Shown one piece after another: positions 1-6,886 of a stretch of DNA of 10,536 nucleotides; the first letter of the stretch is position 1, and the number at the start of each line of letters is the position of its first letter. The notes beneath the pieces are model-generated. The model did no database searches. It saw only the letters and a program-made list of their open reading frames with translations, and was not told where the DNA came from. The translations under genes and the position numbers were made by a program. The stretch covers positions 1-10,536 of the forward strand of contig DATFJP010000181.1 of NCBI GenBank assembly GCA_035269105.1, written 5' to 3'. Origin of the DNA: JAQYVZ01 sp035269105. Lineage in GTDB: Bacteria > Desulfobacterota > Desulfuromonadia > Desulfuromonadales > BM103.

Positions 1-1
1 G

Positions 2-175
2 GTCGCTGAAGTTATTTATAAAACCACCGACTATTATGCCCCCGAATGTGACCGGGCGGTACACTGGAACGACCCGGAACTGGGCATCGAGTGGCCTCTG
101 GAGGGTTCTCCCATCCTCTCGCCGAAAGATGCCGCCGCCCACTGTTGCCGGGACGCCGAGCTTTTTCCAGGCTGA
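2..175 (+). CDS. rfbC: dTDP-4-dehydrorhamnose 3,5-epimerase (RmlC), C-terminal part only
   Basis: The reading frame is open from base 2 and ends at TGA 173-175, giving 57 codons with no start inside the window. The peptide contains KTTDYYAPE, then VHWNDPELGIEWPL, and ends in a short charged tail. This is the characteristic C-terminal pattern of RmlC epimerases (Tyr-rich strand, then WNDP-x-LGI-x-WP). Family members are about 180-190 residues, so roughly the first two thirds lie upstream. RmlC is a cytoplasmic cupin enzyme that converts dTDP-4-keto-6-deoxyglucose to dTDP-4-keto-L-rhamnose, the third step of dTDP-L-rhamnose synthesis. It is probably the last gene of an rml set, and its product may feed the glycosyltransferases further down the window. 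No frameshift or early stop is visible. The identification rests on motifs read by eye. Confidence 0.88.
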   Translation, partial: VAEVIYKTTDYYAPECDRAVHWNDPELGIEWPLEGSPILSPKDAAAHCCRDAELFPG

Positions 176-322
176 GCCCCATGCAGGATGCAACTCGCAC
201 GCGGTCTGGTCAAGAAGTTCGTTGATTCGCGCAGGTCGGGAATAGCAAAACGGCAAACAACGGGCAATGGCCGGCTGCCGGGGGCTTTTTCATGAAAGGA
301 TCCGGACGCGGCTTTTGCAAAC

Positions 323-330
323 AGGAGAGG
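323..330 (+). promoter_or_regulatory. Ribosome binding site fixing the TTG start of cysQ
   Basis: AGGAGAGG lies 7 nt before the TTG at 338-340. No ATG or GTG in the right frame is nearby: the first in-frame Met is residue 20, which would remove part of the N-terminal helix. This strong Shine-Dalgarno sequence is the main reason to accept a TTG start. Confidence 0.7.
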
Positions 331-337
331 CAATATT

Positions 338-1102
338 TTGCATATTGATATCGAAACCCTGCTAAAGATCTGCCATGAAGCCGGCGCCGCCATTATGGAG
401 ATATACAGCGGCGAGATCCAGGTCGAAACCAAGCAGGATCAGTCTCCTCTGACCGAGGCCGATCGGGCCGCGCACGACATCATTGTCCGCCGGCTGGAGG
501 AGCATTTCACGGGCATCCCGGTGCTCTCCGAGGAAGGCGCGGATATCGATTTCGAGACCCGTCGCTCCTGGCAGGAATTCTGGCTGGTGGATCCCCTCGA
601 CGGCACCAAGGAATTCATCAATCGCAACGGCGAATTCACCGTCAATATCGCCCTGGTGGCAGGCCATCGGGTTCGCTTCGGCATGGTCCATGTGCCGGCG
701 CAGCAGAAGACCTACTGGGGCGAAGTCGGCGCGGGGGCCTGGCTGCAGGAGAAAGGCGCTCCGCCACGTCGGATCATGGTCCGGCCGCAGGCGCCTGGCC
801 AGGGCCTGACCGTGGTGGTCAGCCGTTCCCATCCCTCACCGGAGCTGGATGCTTATCTTCAGACCCTCAATGTCGCCGAAACGATTGCCGTGGGCAGTTC
901 CCTCAAGCTGTGCACCCTGGCCGAAGGCCGGGCCGACCTCTATCCCCGTTTCGGCCCCACCATGGAATGGGATATCGCCGCCGGCCAGGCCGTGGTCGAG
1001 GCCGCCGGCGGGTGGGTCCGGACCTTCGCCGGCAGCCCCTTGCGCTACAACAAGCAGAACCTGAAAAACCCGTATTTCCTCGCCGCTGCCGCATCTCCTT
1101 GA
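338..1102 (+). CDS. cysQ: 3'(2'),5'-bisphosphate nucleotidase CysQ
   Basis: A 254-residue cytoplasmic, Mg-dependent, Li-sensitive-type phosphatase of the inositol monophosphatase superfamily, full length for the family. It hydrolyses PAP (adenosine 3',5'-bisphosphate) to AMP, and family members can also act on PAPS. Visible motifs in order are TKQDQSPLTEAD (31-42), LSEEG (63-67), the metal-binding box DPLDGTKEF (85-93, with D85 and D88), VSRSHPSPE (161-169, typical of the CysQ branch) and MEWDIAAGQAVVEAAGG (209-225, with metal ligand D212). Together these separate it from inositol monophosphatases proper. It lies 162 nt after rfbC and is followed by a repeat element and a terminator-like hairpin, so it is probably the last gene of the upstream rml unit. 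Its place in a polysaccharide locus could reflect removal of PAP made by sulfotransferases, but none is visible here and a housekeeping sulfur-assimilation role is equally possible. Confidence 0.92.
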   Translation: MHIDIETLLKICHEAGAAIMEIYSGEIQVETKQDQSPLTEADRAAHDIIVRRLEEHFTGIPVLSEEGADIDFETRRSWQEFWLVDPLDGTKEFINRNGEFTVNIALVAGHRVRFGMVHVPAQQKTYWGEVGAGAWLQEKGAPPRRIMVRPQAPGQGLTVVVSRSHPSPELDAYLQTLNVAETIAVGSSLKLCTLAEGRADLYPRFGPTMEWDIAAGQAVVEAAGGWVRTFAGSPLRYNKQNLKNPYFLAAAASP

Positions 1103-1160
1103 AGTGCGCACAAAGGAAACCAATACACACCGCCAAAAACCTTATCCAACAATGGGACGT

Positions 1161-1233
1161 GTAGGGGCGGGGTTGCCCCGCCCCTGCCTGTCGGTTCTGA
1201 CGACCAAGCAGGGCGGGGAGACCCCGCCCCTAC
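1161..1233. repeat. 73-bp palindromic element with 13-bp terminal inverted repeats
   Basis: The ends are perfect inverted repeats: GTAGGGGCGGGGT at 1161-1173 and ACCCCGCCCCTAC at 1221-1233. Each end also forms its own hairpin. The left one is a 9-bp stem, 1164-1172 with 1176-1184, around a 3-nt loop; the right one is an 8-bp stem, 1211-1218 with 1222-1229, around AGA. The element could therefore fold as one long hairpin or as two short ones. A second element with identical 13-bp ends lies at 10389-10507. It carries no credible gene and no clear target-site duplication. It looks like a small dispersed non-autonomous or REP-like element; the family name is unknown to me. Confidence 0.85.
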
Positions 1234-1239
1234 TTTTTT
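1211..1239 (+). terminator. Terminator-like hairpin with T-tract downstream of cysQ
   Basis: The right-hand hairpin of the repeat element (8 G/C pairs, AGA loop, 1211-1229) is followed by CTAC and six T residues at 1234-1239. The stem is very stable, but four bases separate it from the T-run, so it is not an ideal intrinsic terminator. By position it would end the rfbC-cysQ transcript about 90 nt before the secretion genes. Whether the T-run belongs to the element is unclear, since the other copy is followed by GGGAAA. Confidence 0.45.
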
Positions 1240-1247
1240 CGAATGCT

Positions 1248-1288
1248 GGAATAATTCCTTGACTAAGCCGGAAGCGATTTGCAAAGAT
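1248..1288 (+). promoter_or_regulatory. Putative promoter and adjoining palindrome before the type I secretion genes
   Basis: TTGACT at 1259-1264 matches a sigma-70 -35 box at five of six positions. A weak -10 candidate, AAAGAT at 1283-1288, follows with an 18-nt spacer. Directly upstream and abutting the -35 box is a perfect odd palindrome, GGAATAATTCC (1248-1258), which could be an operator. The first gene of the secretion set starts at 1331 with GAGGAG at 1317-1322. The position just after a terminator-like hairpin supports a new transcription unit here, but the weak -10 keeps confidence low. Confidence 0.35.
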
Positions 1289-1330
1289 ATCAAGTTCAGT
1301 TTTCTGCCGGATTAACGAGGAGCTCTCTCC

Positions 1331-3013
1331 ATGAAACGGTTTTTCAAAGAATGGCGCCCCTACCTGGTCTTCGGCGCCTTCTTCAGTATGTTTATCAATA
1401 TCCTGCAGCTCACCTTCCCGATTTACATGATGGCGATTTACGACCGGGTCCTCTCCAGCTACAGCATGCCGACCCTGTACGCCATTACCATCGGCGCGGT
1501 GGTCGCCCTGATCGTCATGGCACTGCTGGAATTCGTCCGTTCGCGACTGCTGGTCCGCTGCGGGGTGGCTATCGACCAGGCCTTGAGCAATACGGTGCTC
1601 AGTGAAGTTCTGAAAAAATCCGCCGTGGCCGGTCCCGGCTCGACGAAGGCCAATTTGCGCGACGTCAACATCCTCCGCAACTTCTTCGCCGGCAATGCCA
1701 TTTTCACACTGTTCGATATCCCCTGGACGCCGATTTTCCTGGCGGTCATCTACCTGTTTCATCCGGTGCTGGGCATGATCGCCACCGGCGGTGCGGTCCT
1801 GCTGGTCATCTTCGCGGTGCTCAACGAGTTCCTGACCCGCAAGCCCCTCGAATCGGCCAATCAGGTCAACAACTACATCGGCAATCTGGTGAACGCCGCG
1901 CAGCGCAATTCCCATTCGGTGGCCAGCATGGGCATGCTCAGGGGAATCACCTCCCGCTGGGACGAACTCAACGACAGCATGACCAAGCTGCAGACTCAGG
2001 CCAGCAGGCACTCGGGGACAGTCCAGTCCCTGTCCAGCTGGTTGCGCCAGTCCATGCAGGTCTTCATTTACGGCGTCGGTGCCTACCTGACTCTGCAGGG
2101 CAACGCCACGCCGGGGATCATGATCGCTTCCTCGATCATCATGGGCCGCGCCCTGGCGCCGGTGCAGATGGGCATCGGCAGTTGGAAGAGCATGGTCGAA
2201 GCGCGCGGTGCCTGGCACCGTCTCGATGGGCTGTTCAAGGAAAGGTCCGAAGAGGAAAAGATGGACCTGCCGGAACCGACCGGGCAGATCGCCACCGAGG
2301 GCGTCACCCTGCGCATGGGCGACAATTTCATTCTGCGCGACATCGGTTTCAGCCTCCAGGCTGGCGAGTCCATGGGCCTGATCGGCCCTTCCGGTGCCGG
2401 CAAGACCACCCTCTGCCGCCTGCTGCTCGGCATCTGGCCGCCTACCGCCGGGCATGTCCGCCTGGACGGTGCTGATATCAGCAACTGGGATCCGGAGAAA
2501 CTCGGCCCGTACCTTGGCTACCTGCCTCAGGAAGTCGAGCTGTTTGCCGTGAGCATTGCCGAGAATATTGCCCGGCTGGGCGAGGTCGATTCGGAAAAGG
2601 TCATCGCCGCGGCCAGAATGGCCGGGGTCCACGAGCTGGTCCTGCAGATGCCCCAGGGCTATGACACCCGCGTTGGTGAAGGGGGCGTCGTGCTTTCCGG
2701 CGGGCAGCGGCAGCGCATCGGTCTGGCCCGTGCCCTGTACGATAACCCTAAACTGGTGGTGCTCGACGAGCCGGATTCCAACCTGGATGACGAAGGCGAA
2801 AAAGCCCTGCTCGAATCCTGGAAAAATCTCAAGGAAGCGGGCACGACCCTGATCGTGGTCTCCCACAAACCCAGCCTGCTGGCCAGCGTTGACAAGGTCC
2901 TGGTGCTCAAGGAAGGCCAGGCCGCCATGTTCGGCGACCGGGACCAGATTTTCAAAACACTCATGCAGCAGCGACAGGCCGGTTCGCCGGCCGCAGCGGT
3001 GCAAACGGCCTGA
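1331..3013 (+). CDS. Type I secretion ABC transporter, PrtD/RsaD-type permease-ATPase
   Basis: A 560-residue inner-membrane protein with one transmembrane domain fused to one ATPase domain, acting as a dimer to power direct protein export to the cell exterior. Hydrophobic segments appear near residues 11-33, 48-68, 130-168 and 240-275. The ATPase domain shows Walker A GPSGAGKTT (352-360), Q-loop Q400, signature LSGGQ (455-459), Walker B LVVLDE (475-480), SNLD (483-486) and switch His512, all intact. There is no N-terminal C39 peptidase or peptidase-like domain before the membrane region. This places it with the PrtD/AprD/RsaD branch, which exports proteins bearing uncleaved C-terminal signals, rather than with bacteriocin or full-length HlyB exporters. 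The start is supported by GAGGAG eight bases before ATG. The adaptor gene follows after 67 nt. No cargo gene lies next to it, so the substrate is unknown. Confidence 0.93.
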   Translation: MKRFFKEWRPYLVFGAFFSMFINILQLTFPIYMMAIYDRVLSSYSMPTLYAITIGAVVALIVMALLEFVRSRLLVRCGVAIDQALSNTVLSEVLKKSAVAGPGSTKANLRDVNILRNFFAGNAIFTLFDIPWTPIFLAVIYLFHPVLGMIATGGAVLLVIFAVLNEFLTRKPLESANQVNNYIGNLVNAAQRNSHSVASMGMLRGITSRWDELNDSMTKLQTQASRHSGTVQSLSSWLRQSMQVFIYGVGAYLTLQGNATPGIMIASSIIMGRALAPVQMGIGSWKSMVEARGAWHRLDGLFKERSEEEKMDLPEPTGQIATEGVTLRMGDNFILRDIGFSLQAGESMGLIGPSGAGKTTLCRLLLGIWPPTAGHVRLDGADISNWDPEKLGPYLGYLPQEVELFAVSIAENIARLGEVDSEKVIAAARMAGVHELVLQMPQGYDTRVGEGGVVLSGGQRQRIGLARALYDNPKLVVLDEPDSNLDDEGEKALLESWKNLKEAGTTLIVVSHKPSLLASVDKVLVLKEGQAAMFGDRDQIFKTLMQQRQAGSPAAAVQTA

Positions 3014-3080
3014 TGGGCGGAAGGAATGCTCACCGCAGCTGAGGGGGGCCTCCCCGATCAATTCATAGGAAAATGCGCTC

Positions 3081-4490
3081 ATGACCGACAATCAGGATAA
3101 GAAACCCGGTTTTTTTAAAAGAATTTTCTCTCGGCACCGGGTCAGTAAAGAGGAATATGCCCAACTGCTGGATGAAACCACGCCGCCGCCCAAACTGAAT
3201 ATCGGCTTCGCCGACGGCCGCCGGATTATCACGGGCGGGCTGATCATCGTTGGCATTTTCTTCGGTTTCGGCGGCATCTGGGCGGCCACGGCGGAAATCA
3301 CCGGTGCGGTCATTGCCCAGGGGGAAGTGCGGGTGGATACCGAACGGAAAACCGTCCAGCATCTGGAAGGCGGCATTGTCCGCCAGATTCTGGTCCGCAA
3401 CGGCGACCATGTCGAGCGCGGCGAACCGCTGATCATTCTCGATGAGACCCGGGTCAGCGCGGCCGTGGAACAGCTCCAGCTGCAACTTGCCGCCCTCAGC
3501 CTTGCCGAGGCCCGGCTGGAGGCGGAGCGCATCGGTCAGCCCCGGGTGGACTGGCCGGAACGGATGCCGGTGATCTCCGAAGCGGAATACCTTGATCTGA
3601 AAAATGCCGAGGAGAAGGTCTTTGCCTCACGTCACCAATCGATGCTTGACCAGGTTGGTCTGCTGCGCAAGCAGATCGAACAGATGGGCGAAAATATCGC
3701 CGGTCTCCAGGAGCGGATCCAGGCCGAAGAACAGATCATTGCCGCGCTTCAGGAAGAACTGAACGCCAAGGAAGAACTCCTGGCGGAAAATTACATTGAC
3801 AAGACGGCGGTGCTCTCCCTGCGACGGGCCCTGGCCGAACGCCTGGGCTCCAAGGGGCAGCTGCGCAGCTCCATCGCCGAAGTCCGGGGCCGGATGGCCG
3901 AGTACGAACTGCGCATCGAATCCATCAAGACGGAAATGCAGAAGGAAGTGACCGCCCAATTGACCGAAGTGCAGCAGAAGCTGTTCGATCTCCGCCAGCA
4001 GCTGATGCCCCGTCTCGATGCCCAGAAGCGGTTGGCCATCGAGGCTCCGGTCAGCGGCGAAGTGGTCGCCCTGGCCGTCCATTCGGAGGGGGCGGTGATC
4101 TCGCCCGGCCAGCCGCTGCTCGATATCGTTCCCGAGGACAACCCCCTGATCGTCGAGTGCCAGATCCAGGTCAAGGACATCACGCATGTCTACAAGGGAC
4201 AGGCGGCCGATGTTCAATTGATGGCCTTCGATCAGCGGACCACGCCCAAGATCGCCGGCGAGGTCGTCTATGTCTCCGCCGACCGCTTGCTCAAGGAAAC
4301 CGCCTATGGGGAAATGCCCCAGTATGTCGTCCAGGTCGAGTTGAGCCGCGAACAGCTCGAACAGAATGAACTCTACCTGACCGCCGGCATGCCGGCAACG
4401 GTCTTCATCCAGACCGACCCGCGTACGGTTCTCGATTATCTTGTGGAACCGATTGTCGCCAATGCCGACAAGGCCCTGCGGGAAAATTGA
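3081..4490 (+). CDS. Type I secretion periplasmic adaptor (membrane fusion protein), HlyD/PrtE family
   Basis: A 469-residue adaptor anchored in the inner membrane that links the ABC exporter to the outer-membrane channel. The order seen is a charged cytoplasmic tail (1-47), one transmembrane helix (about 49-70), and a first lipoyl/barrel half containing TVQHLEGGIVRQILVRNGD (91-109) and GEPLIILDETR (114-124). A long Gln/Glu/Leu-rich coiled-coil hairpin follows (about 125-315), then the second lipoyl half EAPVSGEVVALAVHSEGAVI (321-340) and a beta-barrel ending in LTAGMPATVFIQTDPRTVLDYLVEPI (433-458). The last block is the usual C-terminal signature of type I secretion HlyD proteins. Length is typical. 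AGGA at 3067-3070 is a modest ribosome site 10 nt before ATG. It is transcribed with the ABC gene upstream and the TolC-type gene downstream, so the three form one machine. Confidence 0.93.
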   Translation: MTDNQDKKPGFFKRIFSRHRVSKEEYAQLLDETTPPPKLNIGFADGRRIITGGLIIVGIFFGFGGIWAATAEITGAVIAQGEVRVDTERKTVQHLEGGIVRQILVRNGDHVERGEPLIILDETRVSAAVEQLQLQLAALSLAEARLEAERIGQPRVDWPERMPVISEAEYLDLKNAEEKVFASRHQSMLDQVGLLRKQIEQMGENIAGLQERIQAEEQIIAALQEELNAKEELLAENYIDKTAVLSLRRALAERLGSKGQLRSSIAEVRGRMAEYELRIESIKTEMQKEVTAQLTEVQQKLFDLRQQLMPRLDAQKRLAIEAPVSGEVVALAVHSEGAVISPGQPLLDIVPEDNPLIVECQIQVKDITHVYKGQAADVQLMAFDQRTTPKIAGEVVYVSADRLLKETAYGEMPQYVVQVELSREQLEQNELYLTAGMPATVFIQTDPRTVLDYLVEPIVANADKALREN

Positions 4491-4561
4491 CGCGGTGCCG
4501 CTTCCGCAGCCGGTCCCGGGACACCCTTGAATCTTCAATTCCAAACCAATCTGGTGCGAGA

Positions 4562-5857
4562 ATGATGAATGTGGTGAAGCGCGCGATTTTTGCTGTCTGT
4601 TTGCTGATCCTGCTGCCTGCGGGTGCCGGGGCCATCTCCCTGAGCCTGGACCAGTGCATCCAGCGGGCCATGGTCGCCAACCCGGAAATCAAGGCTTATC
4701 AGTATGCCGTCCAGGAAGCCCGGGAAGGAGTGGGCGAAGCCTGGGGAGCCTTCCTGCCTTCGGTATCGGTCAGTTACGACCACAACCGAATTCTCAACAG
4801 CTCCGGCCAGGGCACGGAAAACGATTATTTCGACCAGCGGAGCGATCGCCTCGTGGCCCGCCTGTCCCAGCCGGTGTTCGCCGGCTTCCGCGGTCTGGCC
4901 GGCCTCAAGCGGGCCCGTCAGAACGAGAGCTTCCGCGAGCTTGAGCTGCTGTTGATCCGCGCCGAGCTGCGGCGCGACGTCAAGATCGGCTTCTATGATC
5001 TGCTGCGGGCGCAGGCCCTGGTCGAAAAAAGAACCGAATCGGTGGAGCGCCTCCGCAACCAGCAGGAGATTGCTCAGGCCTGGGTCGAAAAATCCCTGGC
5101 TCCCCGGATCCGGCTGCTCGAGGTCCAGGTCGAACTGAGCAATGCCCGCCAGGCAGTGATTTCCGCCAAGGCCGCTCTGGCCACCGCCATGGCCAGGCTG
5201 GAGGAAATGCTCGGCATGGAAAGCGGCTTCACTCCGGAAATCGAAGGCAGCCTGGACGAACAAGCCATTGAACCCTGCCAGACAGTGCCGGCCTGCGTCG
5301 ACCTTGGCCTGGCACGGCGTCTGGAACTCGAACTGGGCACGCTCAACATCAAGATGGCGCACCAGGAAGCGCGAACCATTCTGGCTCGAAACCTGCCGCA
5401 AGCCCGTGTCGATGCCAGTTGGAACGATTTCCAGCGCGATTACGAAACGGAGAGCCTCACCGATGACGTGCGTGATTACTACACCGTCATGTTCAATGTC
5501 AGTATCAGCCCTTTCCAGGGGGGCCGGAATATTTTTGCCTGGCGCCGGCAGCAGGCGGCCATCAGCCGTTTGGAAAATATCCTGATCCAGCAGCGCAACG
5601 GCATTACCACCGAAATCAAGAGCCGCTTCGAACAGTTGAACGAAGGTTACGCGCGTCTGGAGACAGCGGAAGACACCCTGAAGCAGGCCCGCGAGGCCTA
5701 TGACCTGACCAGGCATTCGGTCAAGCTCGGCGTCAGCTCTCTGCGGGACCTGCTCGATACGCAGATCCTGTTGACCGAGGCCCAGATCAATCAGATCGAT
5801 TCCTACCACGCTCTCCAGGTGGCCAGAGCCCATCTCGATTTCGCGGTGGGGAATTGA
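4562..5857 (+). CDS. TolC-family outer-membrane channel of the type I secretion system
   Basis: From ATG 4562 the product is 431 residues (430 if the adjacent ATG at 4565 is used). It begins with a clear Sec signal peptide: a short basic stretch (VVKR), a hydrophobic core (AIFAVCLLILLPAG) and a likely cleavage after GAGA near residue 24. The mature part shows the TolC pattern twice: ISLSLDQCIQRAMVANPEIK (25-44) at the start, long amphipathic helices, and the second-half SISPFQGGRNIF (314-325) and LTRHSVKLGVSSLRDLLDTQ (382-401). It would trimerise as a barrel in the outer membrane with a periplasmic helical tunnel. An in-frame TTG at 4487 would add 25 Arg-rich residues before the signal peptide and is unlikely. 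The ribosome site before 4562 is poor. Two cysteines spaced C-x5-C (about 239 and 245) sit between the halves and could form a disulfide. Confidence 0.9.
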   Translation: MMNVVKRAIFAVCLLILLPAGAGAISLSLDQCIQRAMVANPEIKAYQYAVQEAREGVGEAWGAFLPSVSVSYDHNRILNSSGQGTENDYFDQRSDRLVARLSQPVFAGFRGLAGLKRARQNESFRELELLLIRAELRRDVKIGFYDLLRAQALVEKRTESVERLRNQQEIAQAWVEKSLAPRIRLLEVQVELSNARQAVISAKAALATAMARLEEMLGMESGFTPEIEGSLDEQAIEPCQTVPACVDLGLARRLELELGTLNIKMAHQEARTILARNLPQARVDASWNDFQRDYETESLTDDVRDYYTVMFNVSISPFQGGRNIFAWRRQQAAISRLENILIQQRNGITTEIKSRFEQLNEGYARLETAEDTLKQAREAYDLTRHSVKLGVSSLRDLLDTQILLTEAQINQIDSYHALQVARAHLDFAVGN

Positions 5858-5858
5858 A

Positions 5859-5913
5859 AGGCTGGAGGCTGAAGGCTTGAAGGCTGGAGGCTTAAGCCCT
5901 CAGCCTCCAGCCT
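5859..5913. repeat. 12-bp motif repeated twice directly and once inverted, between tolC-type gene and wzm
   Basis: AGGCTGGAGGCT occurs at 5859-5870 and 5881-5892 (22-nt period), and its exact reverse complement AGCCTCCAGCCT is at 5902-5913. The second copy and the inverted copy form a 12-bp perfect stem around a 9-nt loop. The array begins 1 nt after the channel gene's stop and ends 14 nt before the wzm start. No T-run follows, so it is not a standard terminator. It fills almost the whole 70-nt gap. Confidence 0.85.
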
Positions 5914-5927
5914 CTCCATAAAAACTC

Positions 5928-6713
5928 ATGCTCCAGACCATCTGGCAATATCGGTATTTCATCCTCAGTTCGATCAAGACCGAATTCCGTTCCCGTTTTG
6001 CCCGAAGCAAGCTTGGCGGTTTCTGGATGATTCTGCATCCACTGGCGCAGGTGGCTATCTATGCCGTGGTCTTGTCGGCGGTGCTCTCGGCGAAACTGCC
6101 GGGCATCGATAACCGCTTTGCCTATGCCCTCTACCTGATGTCGGGCATGCTTGGCTGGAACCTGTTCGCCGAGGTCCTGAATCGCAGCGTCAACATCTTC
6201 GTCGAAAATGGCAACCTGATCCAGAAACTGTCCTTTCCGAAAATCACCCTGCCGTTGGTCGTCATGGGCAGTGCCCTGGTCAACAACGTCCTGTTGTTTG
6301 CCGCCATGCTGGTGGTCTTCGGTCTGCTCGGCCATTTTCCCAATCTGGCCATTTTGTGGCTGCCGCTGATGATTTTCATGACTCTTGGGATTGCCGCGGG
6401 ACTGGGCTTGTTCCTGGCGATTCTCAACGTGTTCATTCGGGATATTTTCCAGGTCATGACCATTGTGCTGCAGTTCTGGTTCTGGCTGACCCCGGTCGTC
6501 TACATGCACGAGATTATTCCCGAGTCTTACCGGCACCTGCTGTTTCTCAATCCGATTGCCGTGCTGGTGGTCGGTTTTCAGGATATTTTGCTTTACCGGC
6601 AAACTCCGGACCTCGTCAGTCTGGTTTATCCGCTCAGTCTGGCGATCATTTTGCCGGCGATTGCCTATGTTATGTACAAACGCGGCAGCGAGGATATGGC
6701 CGATGCGTTATGA
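5928..6713 (+). CDS. wzm: O-polysaccharide ABC exporter permease Wzm
   Basis: A 261-residue ABC-2-type inner-membrane permease, full length for Wzm. About six membrane segments are visible near residues 33-53, 66-82, 108-133, 140-168, 176-194 and 231-250. An amphipathic N-terminal stretch holds SIKTEFRSRFARSKLGGFW (15-33), and the family motifs NVFIRDIFQ (167-175) and FWLTPVVYMHEIIP (185-198) are present. It would pair with the Wzt encoded next to form the channel that moves lipid-linked polysaccharide to the periplasmic face. The ATG at 5928 has no recognisable Shine-Dalgarno sequence; the preceding bases are pyrimidine-rich and belong to the inverted-repeat stem. wzt follows after 173 nt containing repeats, which is unusually far for this normally adjacent pair. 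A teichoic-acid TagG-type role is the alternative by fold but unlikely in a Gram-negative setting. Confidence 0.93.
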   Translation: MLQTIWQYRYFILSSIKTEFRSRFARSKLGGFWMILHPLAQVAIYAVVLSAVLSAKLPGIDNRFAYALYLMSGMLGWNLFAEVLNRSVNIFVENGNLIQKLSFPKITLPLVVMGSALVNNVLLFAAMLVVFGLLGHFPNLAILWLPLMIFMTLGIAAGLGLFLAILNVFIRDIFQVMTIVLQFWFWLTPVVYMHEIIPESYRHLLFLNPIAVLVVGFQDILLYRQTPDLVSLVYPLSLAIILPAIAYVMYKRGSEDMADAL

Positions 6714-6742
6714 CTGAGTTGGGGAGGGAATAACCCCCCTGG

Positions 6743-6843
6743 CCCCCTTTTTAAAGGGGGGGACGTAAAGGCGAAGGGAGCAGCCCCTGAATCCTCCCCC
6801 TTTAACAAAGAGGGGACGCATGGACGGAAGGGATCGCTCCTGA
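6743..6843. repeat. Imperfect tandem pair of 48-bp hairpin-headed repeats between wzm and wzt
   Basis: Two 48-bp units, 6743-6790 and 6796-6843, are separated by 5 nt. Each begins with CCCCCTTT and a short hairpin; the first has CCCCCTT pairing AAGGGGG, and the second has an 8-bp stem with one bulged A. Both continue GGGGACG, then GAAGGGA, and end CCTGA. Similarity runs along the whole unit with scattered substitutions, so this is a diverged duplication. No gene or good promoter is visible in the 173-nt gap. Confidence 0.8.
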
Positions 6844-6886
6844 TGCTGCTCCTTGCTGAACAGAAAACATCCTGGAAGAACCCGCA

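Noticed and set aside
36..245. A 69-codon + strand frame across the end of rfbC, with a 132-codon minus-strand frame at 34-432.
   Set aside because: Both run across the clearly coding rfbC frame or the cysQ start in other frames and show no recognisable motif.
266..290. A possible intrinsic terminator after rfbC: a GC-rich stretch ending in GGGGGC and five T residues.
   Set aside because: I can only pair GGCA with TGCC (4 bp) around a 9-nt loop, or a tiny palindrome with almost no loop. The stem is too weak to call.
1270..1283. A sigma-54-like -24/-12 promoter (GG...TTTGC) before the secretion genes.
   Set aside because: The GG and GC elements are separated by 9 bases instead of 10, and the flanking consensus is poor.
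3013..3042. A 9-codon frame starting in the ABC gene's stop (TGATG) within the 67-nt gap before the adaptor.
   Set aside because: It is too short, has no family resemblance, and such overlaps of TGATG are frequent by chance.
1142..3091. A 649-codon open frame on the minus strand opposite the ABC transporter gene, and similar long antisense frames at 4535-5833, 3627-4544, 7013-8164 and 9096-10025.
   Set aside because: Each lies opposite a gene with clear family motifs, shows no recognisable domain and is His/Gln/Asp/Gly-rich as expected from the reverse of GC-rich codons. They are shadows of biased codon use.
4487..4561. An upstream TTG start for the TolC-type gene overlapping the adaptor's stop codon.
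   Set aside because: It would put 25 Arg-rich residues ahead of a textbook signal peptide. ATG at 4562 or 4565 places the signal peptide at the true N-terminus.
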